Positions 17,948-27,926 of a DNA stretch of 45,676 nt are shown here, piece after piece. Source of the DNA: Pseudomonadota bacterium. Its GTDB lineage: Bacteria > Pseudomonadota > Gammaproteobacteria > Burkholderiales > Gallionellaceae. The notes beneath the pieces were generated by a model. That model ran no database searches, was not told the DNA's origin, and saw only the letters and a list, made by a program, of their open reading frames with translations. The DNA is taken from positions 1 through 45,676 of the forward strand of contig JAJZUP010000008.1 of NCBI GenBank assembly GCA_021848465.1, written 5' to 3'. The stretch's first letter is position 1; each line of letters starts with the position of its first letter. Made by a program: the position numbers and the translations under genes.

Positions 17948-18838
17948 CTAATGCTCGATGAGTTCCGGGATCACCTTTTGCAGGTATTTCGGGATCACGC
18001 GGATAGGCGACACTTCGCTGTCCTTGCCGGCCTGCTCCGCCTGCCGCAACCGCTCATCGGCGGAAACGCCTGAAGAATTCTGTGCGGCCGCCGCCTCCTC
18101 GTCCTGCAGCCGCTGCAAACGGCGCTTGGCCGCCCGCACGTAGCGGCCATTCGGATACTTGTCCAGATAGGCCTGCACGGCCGAGACGCTATGCCGGTCC
18201 TGTGCCATCTGCCACGACTTGCGCTCATCTTCGGATACCTCCGGGCCTGTAACCAGCAACGCGTCATCGGCAGACTCTGTGTCCGGATTGGCTGCCGACT
18301 CTGGCGGCGTTGGGGCAGTCGCCATACTGACCGGCCCGCCCAGAAGCTTGAGCCTCTCAACTACCTGGAACACATCGCAACCCCGGCATGGCATGGAATT
18401 GGAATACACCGCCTTGTCGTCCATCACATTGCGGATGCTCAACGCAAGCAAGTAACCCCCATCAACCCTCGTCACGTTCGCCACGGCAATCAGCTCGGAC
18501 TGGAACGCAATCGCAATATCCTCCATGCAGCGCGTTTCGTTACAATCCTGCTTAGCCGCGCGCGATTCACGCCGGAATATGTCGCGCACCTTACGCGACA
18601 CCTGCTCGCCGGCAAACACCACATAACGACTCTGCAATCCCTGTACGACTGCGGCCTCCATGGCTCCCTGCATGCTGCCGTCCTCCGCCGCCACACGCAA
18701 CGGCATCAGGACCAGCCGCTCTTTGTGGGCATCAGTGGCTTGTCCGGGGGCTGCATACGCGCCGGGAGACAACATGAGACTGCATACGCAGAACGCGCCA
18801 GCCAGCATTTTGAGAGCAGTCACCTTCATCACGGTCAT
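17948..18838 (-). CDS. Exported protein of unknown function
   Basis: A 296-residue protein with a signal peptide (cleavage near AYA-AP, residue 29-30). Residues about 40-160 look like a TolB-N/FlgO-like alpha-beta domain (RLVLMPLRV ... SELIAVANVTRVDGGYLLALSI) with two cysteine pairs, DCNETRC and PCRGC, which could form disulfides. The C-terminal part is helical, with a TPR-like stretch (AYLDKYPNGRYVRAAKRRLQ) and a charged tail. AGGGA lies eight to ten bases before the ATG. It starts 12 bases after the TlpA-like gene, so the pair is probably cotranscribed; the thioredoxin could handle its cysteines. Function unknown. Confidence 0.8.
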   Translation of the reverse strand: MTVMKVTALKMLAGAFCVCSLMLSPGAYAAPGQATDAHKERLVLMPLRVAAEDGSMQGAMEAAVVQGLQSRYVVFAGEQVSRKVRDIFRRESRAAKQDCNETRCMEDIAIAFQSELIAVANVTRVDGGYLLALSIRNVMDDKAVYSNSMPCRGCDVFQVVERLKLLGGPVSMATAPTPPESAANPDTESADDALLVTGPEVSEDERKSWQMAQDRHSVSAVQAYLDKYPNGRYVRAAKRRLQRLQDEEAAAAQNSSGVSADERLRQAEQAGKDSEVSPIRVIPKYLQKVIPELIEH

Positions 18839-18850
18839 GCTGTGGGTTCC

Positions 18851-19366
18851 CTAGTGCCCGGCCAATGCGGGCAACATTGCCCGCAAGTGGCGGATATTGT
18901 CCGGCGTATAGCCGGAAAAATTTGCCTGCACCACGTTGTCGCGATCCAGCGCGAGGGTATGCGGCAAACCGGGGTAATGAATAATCTCCTGCAACCCGCC
19001 GGAGGTCAGCACGATATTGGTCGGCGCGGCCGGCAATGTCGCAAGAAATTTTTTAACGCTGGCCGGATCGTCGTCCGCCGTATTCACGGAAATGAACTCG
19101 ACTCCCGGAAACTGCCTTGCCAAGGCCGCCAGTTCGGGCATTTCCTGCGCGCACGGCCTGCAGGTAATGGCGAAGAAGTTGATGACCTTGGGCCTCCCCA
19201 CATCGGCCTTGAGCCGGTATGCCTGCCCATCCAGTGTGCGGCCGATAAAATTCGGCGCAGGCTGCCCGGGCGGGACTCCCATCGTATCGCCCCAGGCGGG
19301 CGCCAGCCCAGCCAGGCATAGCACCCCGCTCAACAGTCCCATCTTCATGCGCGTCAATTTACTCAT
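18851..19366 (-). CDS. Periplasmic thioredoxin-like protein, TlpA/ResA type
   Basis: A 171-residue protein with a signal peptide (residues 1-26, ending PAWG) and a thioredoxin fold of the TlpA/ResA group. The active site is CRPC at 69-72, and the cis-proline is in GLPHT near residue 135. Such proteins reduce or exchange disulfides in the periplasm, often for cytochrome c maturation; no cytochrome gene is nearby. AGGGGA precedes the ATG. The aldo/keto reductase gene ends 22 bases upstream and the unknown exported protein follows 12 bases downstream. Confidence 0.9.
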   Translation of the reverse strand: MSKLTRMKMGLLSGVLCLAGLAPAWGDTMGVPPGQPAPNFIGRTLDGQAYRLKADVGRPKVINFFAITCRPCAQEMPELAALARQFPGVEFISVNTADDDPASVKKFLATLPAAPTNIVLTSGGLQEIIHYPGLPHTLALDRDNVVQANFSGYTPDNIRHLRAMLPALAGH

Positions 19367-19388
19367 GCTCCCCTCTCGCAGAACAAGG

Positions 19389-20420
19389 CTAAGGCGCGGG
19401 ATTGAAATACTTCATATGGATTGCCTCTATCCCTTTCAGCAACTCCGGGCCCAGCTCGACCGGATGCAGGTTCTCTTCAAGCTGCGCCATGCTGGTCGCG
19501 CCAACAATCGTACTGCTGACAAACTCCCGGCTGCGAATAAAAGACAACGCCAGCACGGCAGGCGACAGGCCATGCACTTCCGCAAGGTGCGCATATTCGG
19601 CAACGGCCGCCCCCACATTAGGCTTGTGGTAGCGCTGCCCAAATGCCGGGTACAGCGTCATGCGGCCCGGCGCACACGCATCCTTGAAGTATTTGCCCGA
19701 CAACAGCCCAAACGCCAGCGGACTGTAAGCCAGCAAACCGATCTTTTCGCGGAAACACATCTCATGCAGCCCCAGCTCAAAAGCACGATTCAGCAGGTTA
19801 TACGGATTCTGGATGGAAGCGATGCGCTGCAAGCCCATGCGTTCCGACACTTTGATGAACTCGGCCAGCCCCCAGGCGGTTTCATTGCTGACCCCGATGT
19901 GGCGCACCTTGCCGCTTTGCACCAATTCCGTCAGCACGGAAAGCTGCTCTTCGACTGCAACCGTTGGTTTTTCCTGCGCCGGGTCGAAGTTGATTTTCCC
20001 GAACATCGGTACGTTGCGATCCGGCCAATGCAACTGGTACAAGTCGATGTAGTCGGTCTGCAACCGCTTCAGGCTGTTTTCGACGGCTTGGGTGATATTG
20101 GCGCGATCCAGTGCCGGAGGGCCGCCGCGTATCCAGGTAAAGCCGCGCGATGGCCCGGCGACCTTGGTGGCAATCAACACCTTGTCGCGCTGCTGTTTGC
20201 GCAGCCAATGTCCGACATACTCCTCGGTGCGGCCTTGCGTTTCCGCCTTGCCGGGCACCGGGTACATCTCGGCCGTATCAATCAGGTTAACGCCTTGCGC
20301 CACCGCATAATCCAGCTGGGCACAGGCCTCCGCGAGGGAGTTCTGCTCGCCGAAAGTCATCGTGCCCAGCGCAATCTCGGAAACCTTCAGGTCGCTTTCA
20401 CCTAACTGCCGGTAACGCAT
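19389..20420 (-). CDS. Aldo/keto reductase, Tas-like
   Basis: A 343-residue cytoplasmic NADP(H)-dependent reductase with a TIM-barrel fold. The catalytic tetrad is visible as D48 and Y53 (DTAEMYP), K86 (ATKV) and H131 (QLHWPDR). The N-terminus MRYRQLGESDLKVSEIALGTMTFG and the insert around WIRGG are typical of the Tas subgroup. Physiological substrate unknown. It begins 14 bases after hslO and is probably in the same transcript. Confidence 0.93.
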   Translation of the reverse strand: MRYRQLGESDLKVSEIALGTMTFGEQNSLAEACAQLDYAVAQGVNLIDTAEMYPVPGKAETQGRTEEYVGHWLRKQQRDKVLIATKVAGPSRGFTWIRGGPPALDRANITQAVENSLKRLQTDYIDLYQLHWPDRNVPMFGKINFDPAQEKPTVAVEEQLSVLTELVQSGKVRHIGVSNETAWGLAEFIKVSERMGLQRIASIQNPYNLLNRAFELGLHEMCFREKIGLLAYSPLAFGLLSGKYFKDACAPGRMTLYPAFGQRYHKPNVGAAVAEYAHLAEVHGLSPAVLALSFIRSREFVSSTIVGATSMAQLEENLHPVELGPELLKGIEAIHMKYFNPAP

Positions 20421-20434
20421 CTGCCACTCCCGTA

Positions 20435-21310
20435 CTAGTGCCGTGTACCCCGGCCATCCCCCAGCAGCGCATCGACAAAGACGGCGCGCGCATCAATGGC
20501 GTCGAAAATATAACGCTCATTGCAGAACTCGCAAAACACCTCTATTTCGCCTTGCTCCTCCAGCACGCTGTCTACTTCCTCCTGCCCCAGGAGTTTCAGC
20601 ATACGCGCCACGTTCGCACGCGAACAGGTGCAATTGAAAGACACCTCCTGCGGTTCGAACACACGCACATCCTCCTCGTGAAACAGGCGCCGCAATACTT
20701 CCTGTGGAGGCAGAGACAGCAACTCCTGCGCAGTGACCGTAGCGGCAAGGTGGTTGAGGCGGCTCCAGGTGTCGTCATCATGCTGCTGCGCCGGCAATTT
20801 CTGCAGCAGCATTCCGGCAGCGCGTCCGCCATCGGCAGCCAGCCACAGGCGCGTCTCCAGTTGTTCGGAGCGCTCCATGTAATTCTGCAACATCTCGGCG
20901 ACACTGCTGCCTTCCAGCGCAACGATGCCCTGATAAGGCTGGTTACCGTCTTTCGGATCCAGCGTGATCACAAAGCGCCCTTCGCCCACCAATTCCGCTA
21001 GCGTGCCATGCGCGAGTTCGCCCACCCATTTTGCCGTGGCGCGCAACTCCAGATTGCCCGAGCACTCGACCACCAGCAGCTTGATCGCCCCCTTGCCGTG
21101 GATTTGCAGGATCAGCGAACCCTGCAATTTCAGCGTAGCGGCCAGCAGCACCGCCGCCGCACACAACTCCCCCATGATGTCGCGCAAAACTTGCGGATAG
21201 TCGTGGCGTTGCAGCACGCTGAGCCAGGTTTGCTCAAGCTGCACGATCTCACCGCGCACGGGCGCATGTTCAAACAGGAAGCGTTGCAGGGAATCGGGAG
21301 AAGTATTCAT
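20435..21310 (-). CDS. hslO: Redox-regulated holdase chaperone Hsp33
   Basis: A 291-residue cytoplasmic chaperone activated by oxidation. The C-terminal zinc switch is present as CTC (in FNCTCS) and CEFC, four cysteines that bind zinc when reduced and form disulfides under oxidative stress. The start at 21310 (MNTSPDSLQRFLFE) fits the family; the frame runs nine codons further upstream. It lies 66 bases after nuoN, and the hairpin between them may end the nuo transcript. Confidence 0.95.
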   Translation of the reverse strand: MNTSPDSLQRFLFEHAPVRGEIVQLEQTWLSVLQRHDYPQVLRDIMGELCAAAVLLAATLKLQGSLILQIHGKGAIKLLVVECSGNLELRATAKWVGELAHGTLAELVGEGRFVITLDPKDGNQPYQGIVALEGSSVAEMLQNYMERSEQLETRLWLAADGGRAAGMLLQKLPAQQHDDDTWSRLNHLAATVTAQELLSLPPQEVLRRLFHEEDVRVFEPQEVSFNCTCSRANVARMLKLLGQEEVDSVLEEQGEIEVFCEFCNERYIFDAIDARAVFVDALLGDGRGTRH

Positions 21311-21351
21311 GGCCGCGATGATAACACGCGTGCGCAAGCATCAGCAGGGTC

Positions 21352-21371
21352 GCGGCGGGAAACCCCGCCGC
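21352..21371 (-). terminator. GC hairpin between nuoN and hslO
   Basis: GCGGCGGG pairs with CCCGCCGC around a four-base loop, six bases after the nuoN stop. There is no U-tract on the - strand, so it could stabilise the 3' end of the nuo message or act as a weak or factor-dependent terminator. Confidence 0.4.
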
Positions 21372-21376
21372 ATGTT

Positions 21377-22831
21377 TCAATGTGGCAACAGCAGCGATTG
21401 CTGTACCGATACCGCGCACACCGACATCAGGGTGCCGGGGAGAATGCCAAGGATCAGCACCCCGAGCCCGTTCAAAGAGATCAGCAGGCTACTGTCCGGT
21501 TGCATGTAGATGCGCTCGTGGCTTTCCGGGGCATCGAAGTACATCAGCTTCACGATGCGCAGGTAGTAGAACGCGCCGATCAGGGAGAACAATACCGCCA
21601 AGATCACCAGCGGGATATGACCGGCCTGTACCGCCGCATTCAGCACGGCGAATTTGGCATAGAACCCGACGGTCGGCGGCACGCCGGCCATGGAGAACAT
21701 CAGCAACAGCATCATGAACGCCAGCCACGGGCTGCGCTGGTTCAGGCCCTTGAAGTCGCTGAGCTTGTCGGCTTCGAAGCCTTCGCGCGACATCAGCAGG
21801 ATCATGCCGAAACCGCCCAAACTCATGATCACATACACCACGGCATAGAACATCGCCGAACCGTATCCCTCATTGCTGCCGCTGAGCACGCCCACCAGCA
21901 GGAAACCCATGTGGGCAATCGTGGAGTACGCAAACATGCGCTTCAGGTTGGTCTGGGCAATCGCGCTGATATTGCCGAGCGCCATCGACAGCACCGCCAG
22001 GATGGCAAGCATGCCAGACCAGTGCACCATCAAGGGCTGCAAGGCTTCGACCAGGATGCGCATCACGAAGGCAAAAGCCGCCAGCTTGGGCGCGGTACCG
22101 ATCAGCATGGTCATCGCCGTCGGCGCACCGTGATACACATCTGGCACCCACATATGGAACGGCACCACCCCGAGCTTGAACGCCAGGCCAGCCACCACAA
22201 ACACCAGCCCGAACACCAGCAGCGCCTTGTTCGGCACGCCATGCTGGATCGCGCTGGAAACCGCATTCACGTCCAGTGTACCGGTGGCGCCGTACAGCAT
22301 CGACATGCCATACAGCAACAGTCCGGATGCCAGCGCACCGAGGATGAAGTACTTCATGGCCGCTTCGGTTGCAATCGCCGAATCGCGCTGCAATGCAACA
22401 ATCGCATACAGGCTCAGCGACAGCAGCTCAAGGCCGAGGTACAGCGTAATGAAATTACTGGCCGAAATCATCACCATCATGCCGAGCAGCGAAAACAGCA
22501 CCAGCGCCAGGAATTCGCCGGAGAACAGCCCGCGCGCCAGCAAGTAGGAGCGCGAATACACCAGCATCATCGAAATCGCCATGTAGCTGAGCAGTTTCAG
22601 CACGTCGGACATCAAATCGTCCACGAACATGTGGTGGAACAGGTGGTCGATGCCGTCGCGGTGGGTGGCCACGGTGATCAGCGAGCAGCCCAGCAAGGTA
22701 ACCTGTACCAGCAGGTAGGTCACGGTCTTGGTGCGGCCGGCCGTAAACAGGTCGGCGATCAGGATCACGCTGACCATCACCAGCAGGAAAATCTCCGCAT
22801 ATGCAGAATACAAGGTGGACAAGAAACTCAT
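21377..22831 (-). CDS. nuoN: NADH-quinone oxidoreductase subunit N
   Basis: A 484-residue antiporter-like membrane subunit of complex I with about 14 transmembrane helices. [16 protein letters not shown] carries the conserved membrane glutamate of TM5, and [16 protein letters not shown] is the discontinuous helix 7 region. One of three proton-channel subunits. Last gene of the nuo operon, 26 bases after nuoM. Confidence 0.97.
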   Translation of the reverse strand: MSFLSTLYSAYAEIFLLVMVSVILIADLFTAGRTKTVTYLLVQVTLLGCSLITVATHRDGIDHLFHHMFVDDLMSDVLKLLSYMAISMMLVYSRSYLLARGLFSGEFLALVLFSLLGMMVMISASNFITLYLGLELLSLSLYAIVALQRDSAIATEAAMKYFILGALASGLLLYGMSMLYGATGTLDVNAVSSAIQHGVPNKALLVFGLVFVVAGLAFKLGVVPFHMWVPDVYHGAPTAMTMLIGTAPKLAAFAFVMRILVEALQPLMVHWSGMLAILAVLSMALGNISAIAQTNLKRMFAYSTIAHMGFLLVGVLSGSNEGYGSAMFYAVVYVIMSLGGFGMILLMSREGFEADKLSDFKGLNQRSPWLAFMMLLLMFSMAGVPPTVGFYAKFAVLNAAVQAGHIPLVILAVLFSLIGAFYYLRIVKLMYFDAPESHERIYMQPDSSLLISLNGLGVLILGILPGTLMSVCAVSVQQSLLLPH

Positions 22832-22857
22832 ATTTTCCCCAATAGCCTCAGTTCAGC

Positions 22858-24342
22858 TTACAGTTTGGAACGCGCCATGTGGACCAGCAGGTCATTCACC
22901 GACGTATGCAATACCTCGCCCAGCGGCAAAGGATAGAGACCCGCCACCAGCACCGCAATGGCGAGGATGGACAGGATCACTTTTTCGCGCAGGTTGATGT
23001 CATGCAGATGCGCCACATGATCGTTTGCCACCGGGCCGAAAATCACGCGCTTGTACATCCACAGCGTATAGGCCGCGCCGAACACCAGCGTGGTGGCAGC
23101 CAGGAAGGCATACCAGAAATTGGCCTTGACCGCGCCCATGATCACCATGAACTCACCCACGAAGCCGCTGGTACCGGGCAGGCCGCTGTTGGCCATCGCA
23201 AACAGCATGAAGAAGGCGGCGAATACCGGCATCTTGTTGGCCACGCCGCCGTAGTCGACAATCTGGCGCGAATGCACGCGGTCATACAGCACGCCGATAC
23301 ACAGGAACAGCGCACCGGAAATGAAGCCGTGCGACACCATCTGGATCAGCGCGCCTTCAATGCCGTAGGCGTTGAAAATGAAGAAGCCCAGCGTCACGAA
23401 GCCCATGTGCGAGATCGACGAATAGGCCACCAGCTTTTTCATGTCGGACTGGGTCAACGCCACCAGGCCGATATACACGACCGCGATCAGCGACAGTGCG
23501 ATCATTGCGCCGGACAGGCTATGGCTGGCATCCGGCGCAATCGGCATCGAAAAGCGCAAGAAACCGTATGCGCCGACTTTCAGCATGATCGCCGCAAGGA
23601 TTACCGAGCCGCCGGTCGGCGCTTCCACGTGCGCATCCGGCAACCAGGTATGCACCGGGAACATTGGCACCTTCACCGAGAACGCCATGAAGAACGCGAT
23701 GAACAGCAGAATCTGCGCGGTCATCGGAATCATCATCTGGTGATACTCAAGGATCTCGAAGCTGCCGCCCGACTGGTTGTACAGGTACAGCAAGGCCACC
23801 AGCATCAACAGCGAGCCGAGCAAGGTATACAGGAAGAACTTGATGGCCGCATAGACGCGGTTGGGGCCGCCCCAGACGCCGATGATGACGAACATCGGGA
23901 TCAGCATGGCCTCCCAGAACACATAGAACAGCACCGCATCAAGCGAGGCAAACACGCCGTTGATGATCCCGGACATGATCAGGAAGGCTGCCATGTATTG
24001 CGCCACGCGCTTCTCGATCACTTGCCAGCCGGCGATCACCACCAGCGGCGTAAAGAAACTGTTCAGCAGGATGAACAGCATCGAGATGCCATCCACGCCG
24101 AGGTGGTAATGGATGTTGAAACGCGGAATCCAGTTGTGGATCTCGACGAACTGCATGCCGCTGGCCATGCGATCGAAGCCGGTATACAGCGGGATGGTGA
24201 CGAGGAAGCCGAGTATCGAGCCTGCCAGGGCCAGGTAACGCGCCATCGCGGCATTGCGGTCGTTCCCAGTCGCCATGACCAGTATGCCGAACAGGATAGG
24301 CAACCAGATGGCGACGCTTAACAAGTGGAATCCAAAAATCAT
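22858..24342 (-). CDS. nuoM: NADH-quinone oxidoreductase subunit M
   Basis: A 494-residue antiporter-like proton channel of complex I. FWEAMLIPMF contains the essential TM5 glutamate, HTWLPDAHVEAPTGGS the broken helix 7, and MLKVGAYGFLRF the conserved lysine. Expected 14 membrane helices. It lies 29 bases after nuoL. Confidence 0.97.
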   Translation of the reverse strand: MIFGFHLLSVAIWLPILFGILVMATGNDRNAAMARYLALAGSILGFLVTIPLYTGFDRMASGMQFVEIHNWIPRFNIHYHLGVDGISMLFILLNSFFTPLVVIAGWQVIEKRVAQYMAAFLIMSGIINGVFASLDAVLFYVFWEAMLIPMFVIIGVWGGPNRVYAAIKFFLYTLLGSLLMLVALLYLYNQSGGSFEILEYHQMMIPMTAQILLFIAFFMAFSVKVPMFPVHTWLPDAHVEAPTGGSVILAAIMLKVGAYGFLRFSMPIAPDASHSLSGAMIALSLIAVVYIGLVALTQSDMKKLVAYSSISHMGFVTLGFFIFNAYGIEGALIQMVSHGFISGALFLCIGVLYDRVHSRQIVDYGGVANKMPVFAAFFMLFAMANSGLPGTSGFVGEFMVIMGAVKANFWYAFLAATTLVFGAAYTLWMYKRVIFGPVANDHVAHLHDINLREKVILSILAIAVLVAGLYPLPLGEVLHTSVNDLLVHMARSKL

Positions 24343-24371
24343 GCTGATATCCTTAATTTCCTGCTGTGACC

Positions 24372-26393
24372 TTATTCAAACCAGGTGCGAACGGTTAACA
24401 ATACGAACACGCCGGTGATCATTGCAAAGGCATAGTGGTACACATAGCCGGTCTGCGCTTTCCGCAAAACGCCGGAGAACCGTCCTACCAGTTTTGCCGT
24501 ACCGTTCACCATCACGCCGTCGATCAGGTGCACGTCGCCGAACTTCCACAGGAAGCGGCTGGTGCCGCGCGCGCCGCCGGCAAAGAACCAATCGTTGAAA
24601 ATGTCGAAGTAATACTTGTTGTCGAGCAAGGTATAAACCCCGGTGAAGCGCTGTTTGATCGCAGCCGGGATGCTGGGCTTCTTCATGTAGAAATACCAGG
24701 CACTGACCACCCCGGCAAGCGCGAACATGAAGGGCAGCGAAATGAATGAGTGCAGCGCCATGGCGATCGCGCCATGGAATTCTTCATGCATTTCATCCAG
24801 CACGCGATGGTTCTCGCCCACGTAGATGGCATCCAGGAAATAATTGCCGAACAGCATCGGCTCAATCGCCACCAGACCGATCAGCACCGACGGAACCGCC
24901 AGCAGGATCAGCGGCACGGTCACCACCCATGGGCTTTCATGCGGCTTCTGTCCCGGCGCCAGGCCGTGATGGTGATCGCTGGCGACTTCCTCGTCGTCGT
25001 GGTCACCCTGATGGTCATGGTGATCCTTGCCGAAACGCTCTTCGCCATGGAACACCAGGAAATACATCCGGAACGAGTAGAACGCGGTCACGAACACCCC
25101 GGCCAGCACCGCCGCATAGGCAATGCCGGAAACCGGCAGGTGCGAATACTCCACTGCTTCGATGATGCTGTCCTTGGAATAGAAGCCGGAGAAGAACGGC
25201 GTACCGATCAGGGCCAGCGAACCGATCAAGGACGTGATCCAGGTAATCGGCATGTACTTGCGCAGGCCGCCCATGTTGCGGATGTCCTGGTCGTGGTGCA
25301 TCGCCATGATCACGCTGCCGGCAGCCAGGAACAGCAGCGCCTTGAAGAAGGCGTGCGTCATCAGGTGGAACACCGCCACCGAGTAAGCGGATGCGCCCAG
25401 CGCCACGGTCATGTAGCCGAGCTGGGACAACGTGGAATACGCCACCACGCGCTTGATGTCGTTCTGGATGATGCCGAGGAAACCCATGAACAGTGCGGTG
25501 ATCGCGCCGATGATCATCACGAACGACAGGGCCGTTTCAGACAGCTCGAACAGCGGCGACATGCGCGCCACCATGAAGATACCGGCGGTCACCATGGTCG
25601 CGGCGTGGATCAGCGCGGAAATCGGGGTCGGGCCTTCCATCGAATCCGGCAGCCACACATGCAGCGGGAATTGCGCGCTCTTGCCCATCGCACCGATGAA
25701 CAACAGGATGCAGATCGCCGTGATCAGGTTCCAGCTCACTCCCGGGATCGGGGCAAAGTCATTCACATAGCGGCCGGCATTGGCAAACACCGCGGCGTAG
25801 TCCAGGGTGCCGAATACCATCAGGATCAGCGCGATCCCGAGCAGGAAGCCGAAGTCGCCCACGCGGTTGACCAGGAAGGCTTTCAGGTTGGCATAGATCG
25901 CCGTTTCACGCTTGAACCAGAAGCCGATCAGCAGGTAGGACACCAGCCCCACCGCTTCCCAGCCGAAGAACAGTTGCATGAAGTTGTTTGCCATCACCAG
26001 CATCAGCATCGAGAAGGTGAACAGCGAAATGTAGCTGAAGAAGCGCTGATAGCCGGGGTCTTCTTCCATGTAGCCGATGGTGTAGATGTGCACCATCAGC
26101 GACACGAACGTCACCACCAGCATCATCATCACGGTCAGACGGTCGATCAGGAATCCAACCTCGAAGCTCGCATCGCCCGAGGTCATCCATTTATACACCG
26201 TGCCATTGAACTGGTGACCGGCCATCACATCCTTGAAGATCGCCACGGATGCTGCAAACGAAACCGCCACCAGCGCGATCGTGATGCGATGCGACCATTT
26301 CCGGCCCAGGATGTTGCCAAACAGGCCGGCTGCAATTGCCCCCAACAACGGCGCAAGCGGAACCAGCAGATACAGATTTTGCATATGGCTCAT
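24372..26393 (-). CDS. nuoL: NADH-quinone oxidoreductase subunit L
   Basis: A 673-residue distal proton-channel subunit of complex I with the long C-terminal lateral helix. FGWEAVGLVSYLLIGFW carries the key glutamate and HVWLPDSMEGPTPISALIHA the helix 7 region. A His/Asp-rich cytoplasmic or periplasmic loop lies at about 455-478 (DHHDHQGDHDDEE); similar loops occur in other betaproteobacterial NuoL. Start choice: the ATG at 26393 (MSHMQNLYLL) has a weak GAG seven bases upstream; the ATG at 26384 (MQNLYLL) is an alternative, and a TTG at 26405 is less likely. Confidence 0.95.
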   Translation of the reverse strand: MSHMQNLYLLVPLAPLLGAIAAGLFGNILGRKWSHRITIALVAVSFAASVAIFKDVMAGHQFNGTVYKWMTSGDASFEVGFLIDRLTVMMMLVVTFVSLMVHIYTIGYMEEDPGYQRFFSYISLFTFSMLMLVMANNFMQLFFGWEAVGLVSYLLIGFWFKRETAIYANLKAFLVNRVGDFGFLLGIALILMVFGTLDYAAVFANAGRYVNDFAPIPGVSWNLITAICILLFIGAMGKSAQFPLHVWLPDSMEGPTPISALIHAATMVTAGIFMVARMSPLFELSETALSFVMIIGAITALFMGFLGIIQNDIKRVVAYSTLSQLGYMTVALGASAYSVAVFHLMTHAFFKALLFLAAGSVIMAMHHDQDIRNMGGLRKYMPITWITSLIGSLALIGTPFFSGFYSKDSIIEAVEYSHLPVSGIAYAAVLAGVFVTAFYSFRMYFLVFHGEERFGKDHHDHQGDHDDEEVASDHHHGLAPGQKPHESPWVVTVPLILLAVPSVLIGLVAIEPMLFGNYFLDAIYVGENHRVLDEMHEEFHGAIAMALHSFISLPFMFALAGVVSAWYFYMKKPSIPAAIKQRFTGVYTLLDNKYYFDIFNDWFFAGGARGTSRFLWKFGDVHLIDGVMVNGTAKLVGRFSGVLRKAQTGYVYHYAFAMITGVFVLLTVRTWFE

Positions 26394-26401
26394 GGGTGCG
26401 C

Positions 26402-26713
26402 TCAACCTTTCAGACTGCCGATATCGTCAACATTGATGGTGTTCAGGTTACGGAACAGCACCACGAGGATCGCCAAACCGATCGCGGCCTCCGCGGCAGC
26501 AACGGTCAGGATGAAAAACACGAAGATCTGGCCCGACACATCGTTCAGGTAATGCGAGAACGCAATGAAGTTGGTGTTGACGGCAAGCAGCATCAGCTCG
26601 ATGGCCATCAGCAGGATGATGATGTTCTTGCGGTTCAGGAAGATACCTACCACGCTGATGGCAAACAGTATCGCCCCCAGCACCAGGTAATGAGACAGGC
26701 TTAAACTCAACAT
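26402..26713 (-). CDS. nuoK: NADH-quinone oxidoreductase subunit K
   Basis: A 103-residue membrane subunit with three helices. Two conserved glutamates in the membrane are visible ([13 protein letters not shown] and [13 protein letters not shown]), which form part of the proton path of complex I. The family is about 100 residues long, so this is complete. Eighteen bases separate it from nuoJ. Confidence 0.97.
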   Translation of the reverse strand: MLSLSLSHYLVLGAILFAISVVGIFLNRKNIIILLMAIELMLLAVNTNFIAFSHYLNDVSGQIFVFFILTVAAAEAAIGLAILVVLFRNLNTINVDDIGSLKG

Positions 26714-26731
26714 GATCTATACACGCTCCCT

Positions 26732-27388
26732 TTAATGCTTCTGTTGATCGCTGGCGGCAGCTTCATCCGGCTGCGCTTGCGTGCTTACCCTGGCCGAGGC
26801 CGGCATGGAAACCAGACGCACGCGGTCATTGCGCTTGACCGCGACCTGCTGCGCAACATCCTGCCGTTTCGCCGTGCGGCGCTGGCGCAAAGTCAACGCA
26901 ATCGCGGCCACAATCGCTACCAGCAGCAATACTGCCGCCAGCTCGAACGGATAGACGTAATCGGTATAGATGAGGCGGCCCAGTTCCTTGGTGTTGCTGT
27001 AATCAGCCGCATGCTTGATGACTTCCGCGCCGGTTTCGGCCGTCTGGCGGTTGCCCAACACCCAGATCATTTCTCCCACCATGACGGCGGCCAGCAATGC
27101 GCCGATCGGGAACCAGCGCCAGAACCCTTCGCGCAGTTGCACCAGGTCCACGTCCAGCATCATCACCACGAACAGGAACAGCACCATCACGGCGCCGACG
27201 TACACCAGCACCAGCGTAATGGCCAGGAACTCCGCTTCCAGCAGCAGCCATATCCCGGCCATGCTGAAGAAGGCCAGCACCAGGAACAGCGCCGCATGCA
27301 CCGGGTTACGCGCCGTGATCACGCGCAGGCCGGCAAATACGCTGAGCGCCGCAAACAGGTAAAACACAATGGTCTCGATAGTCATCAT
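26732..27388 (-). CDS. nuoJ: NADH-quinone oxidoreductase subunit J
   Basis: A 218-residue membrane subunit with five helices. LVYVGAVMVLFLFVVMML is the conserved TM3 with its pi-bulge. The C-terminal tail of about 45 residues is polar and Gln/Ala-rich (DEAASDQQKH end). The ATG at 27388 is preceded by AAGGG with seven bases of spacing; a second ATG follows at once at 27385. Confidence 0.96.
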   Translation of the reverse strand: MMTIETIVFYLFAALSVFAGLRVITARNPVHAALFLVLAFFSMAGIWLLLEAEFLAITLVLVYVGAVMVLFLFVVMMLDVDLVQLREGFWRWFPIGALLAAVMVGEMIWVLGNRQTAETGAEVIKHAADYSNTKELGRLIYTDYVYPFELAAVLLLVAIVAAIALTLRQRRTAKRQDVAQQVAVKRNDRVRLVSMPASARVSTQAQPDEAAASDQQKH

Positions 27389-27429
27389 CAAATTGCCCTT
27401 AAAGCGTTTTTATCATCGCCACGCCGGCC

Positions 27430-27918
27430 TTAACGGTACTTGGCGTCCGCAGCGCGATCCTTGGCGATTTGCGCCTCGTGCTTGTCGCCGACTGCCAGCA
27501 ACATCGGCTTGGTGTAATACAGGTCGCCGCGTTTTTCGCCGTGGTATTCGAACACGCGCGTTTCCACAATCGCATCGACCGGACAGGACTCCTCGCAGAA
27601 ACCGCAGAAGATGCACTTGGTCAGGTCAATGTCGTATTGGGTGGTGCGGCGCGAACCGTCCTCGCGCTCGGCGACTTCGATCTTGATTGCCAACGCCGGG
27701 CATACCGCCTCGCACAACTTGCAGGCAATGCAGCGCTCTTCGCCGTTCGGGTAACGGCGCTGGGCATGCAGGCCGCGGAAACGGAAACTTTGCGGCGTCT
27801 TCTCGTCCGGGTATTGCACCGTAACCTTGTGCGCGAAGAAATGCTTGCCGGTCACTGCCATACCCTTCAGCAGTTCGAGCAACAGGAAGCTTTTAAAGAA
27901 ACTGGAAATCTTTGCCAT
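27430..27918 (-). CDS. nuoI: NADH-quinone oxidoreductase subunit I
   Basis: A 162-residue peripheral subunit carrying the two [4Fe-4S] clusters N6a and N6b. Ligands: C63, C66, C69 and C112, and C102, C105, C108 and C73, in two CxxCxxCxxxCP motifs. The start at 27918 ([10 protein letters not shown]) gives the usual family length and has GGTGAG seven bases upstream; that ribosome site overlaps the nuoH stop. Confidence 0.97.
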   Translation of the reverse strand: MAKISSFFKSFLLLELLKGMAVTGKHFFAHKVTVQYPDEKTPQSFRFRGLHAQRRYPNGEERCIACKLCEAVCPALAIKIEVAEREDGSRRTTQYDIDLTKCIFCGFCEESCPVDAIVETRVFEYHGEKRGDLYYTKPMLLAVGDKHEAQIAKDRAADAKYR

Positions 27919-27926
27919 GTTCATTC

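Noticed and set aside
21008..22936. Long + strand open frame of 642 codons antisense to nuoN and hslO
   Set aside because: It mirrors nuoN codon structure, is rich in His, Gln and Arg as expected for an antisense shadow, and has no ribosome site or family resemblance.
24750..26552. Long + strand open frame of 600 codons antisense to nuoL
   Set aside because: Same shadow pattern with many His, Gln, Asp and Arg residues; nuoL on the other strand is certain.
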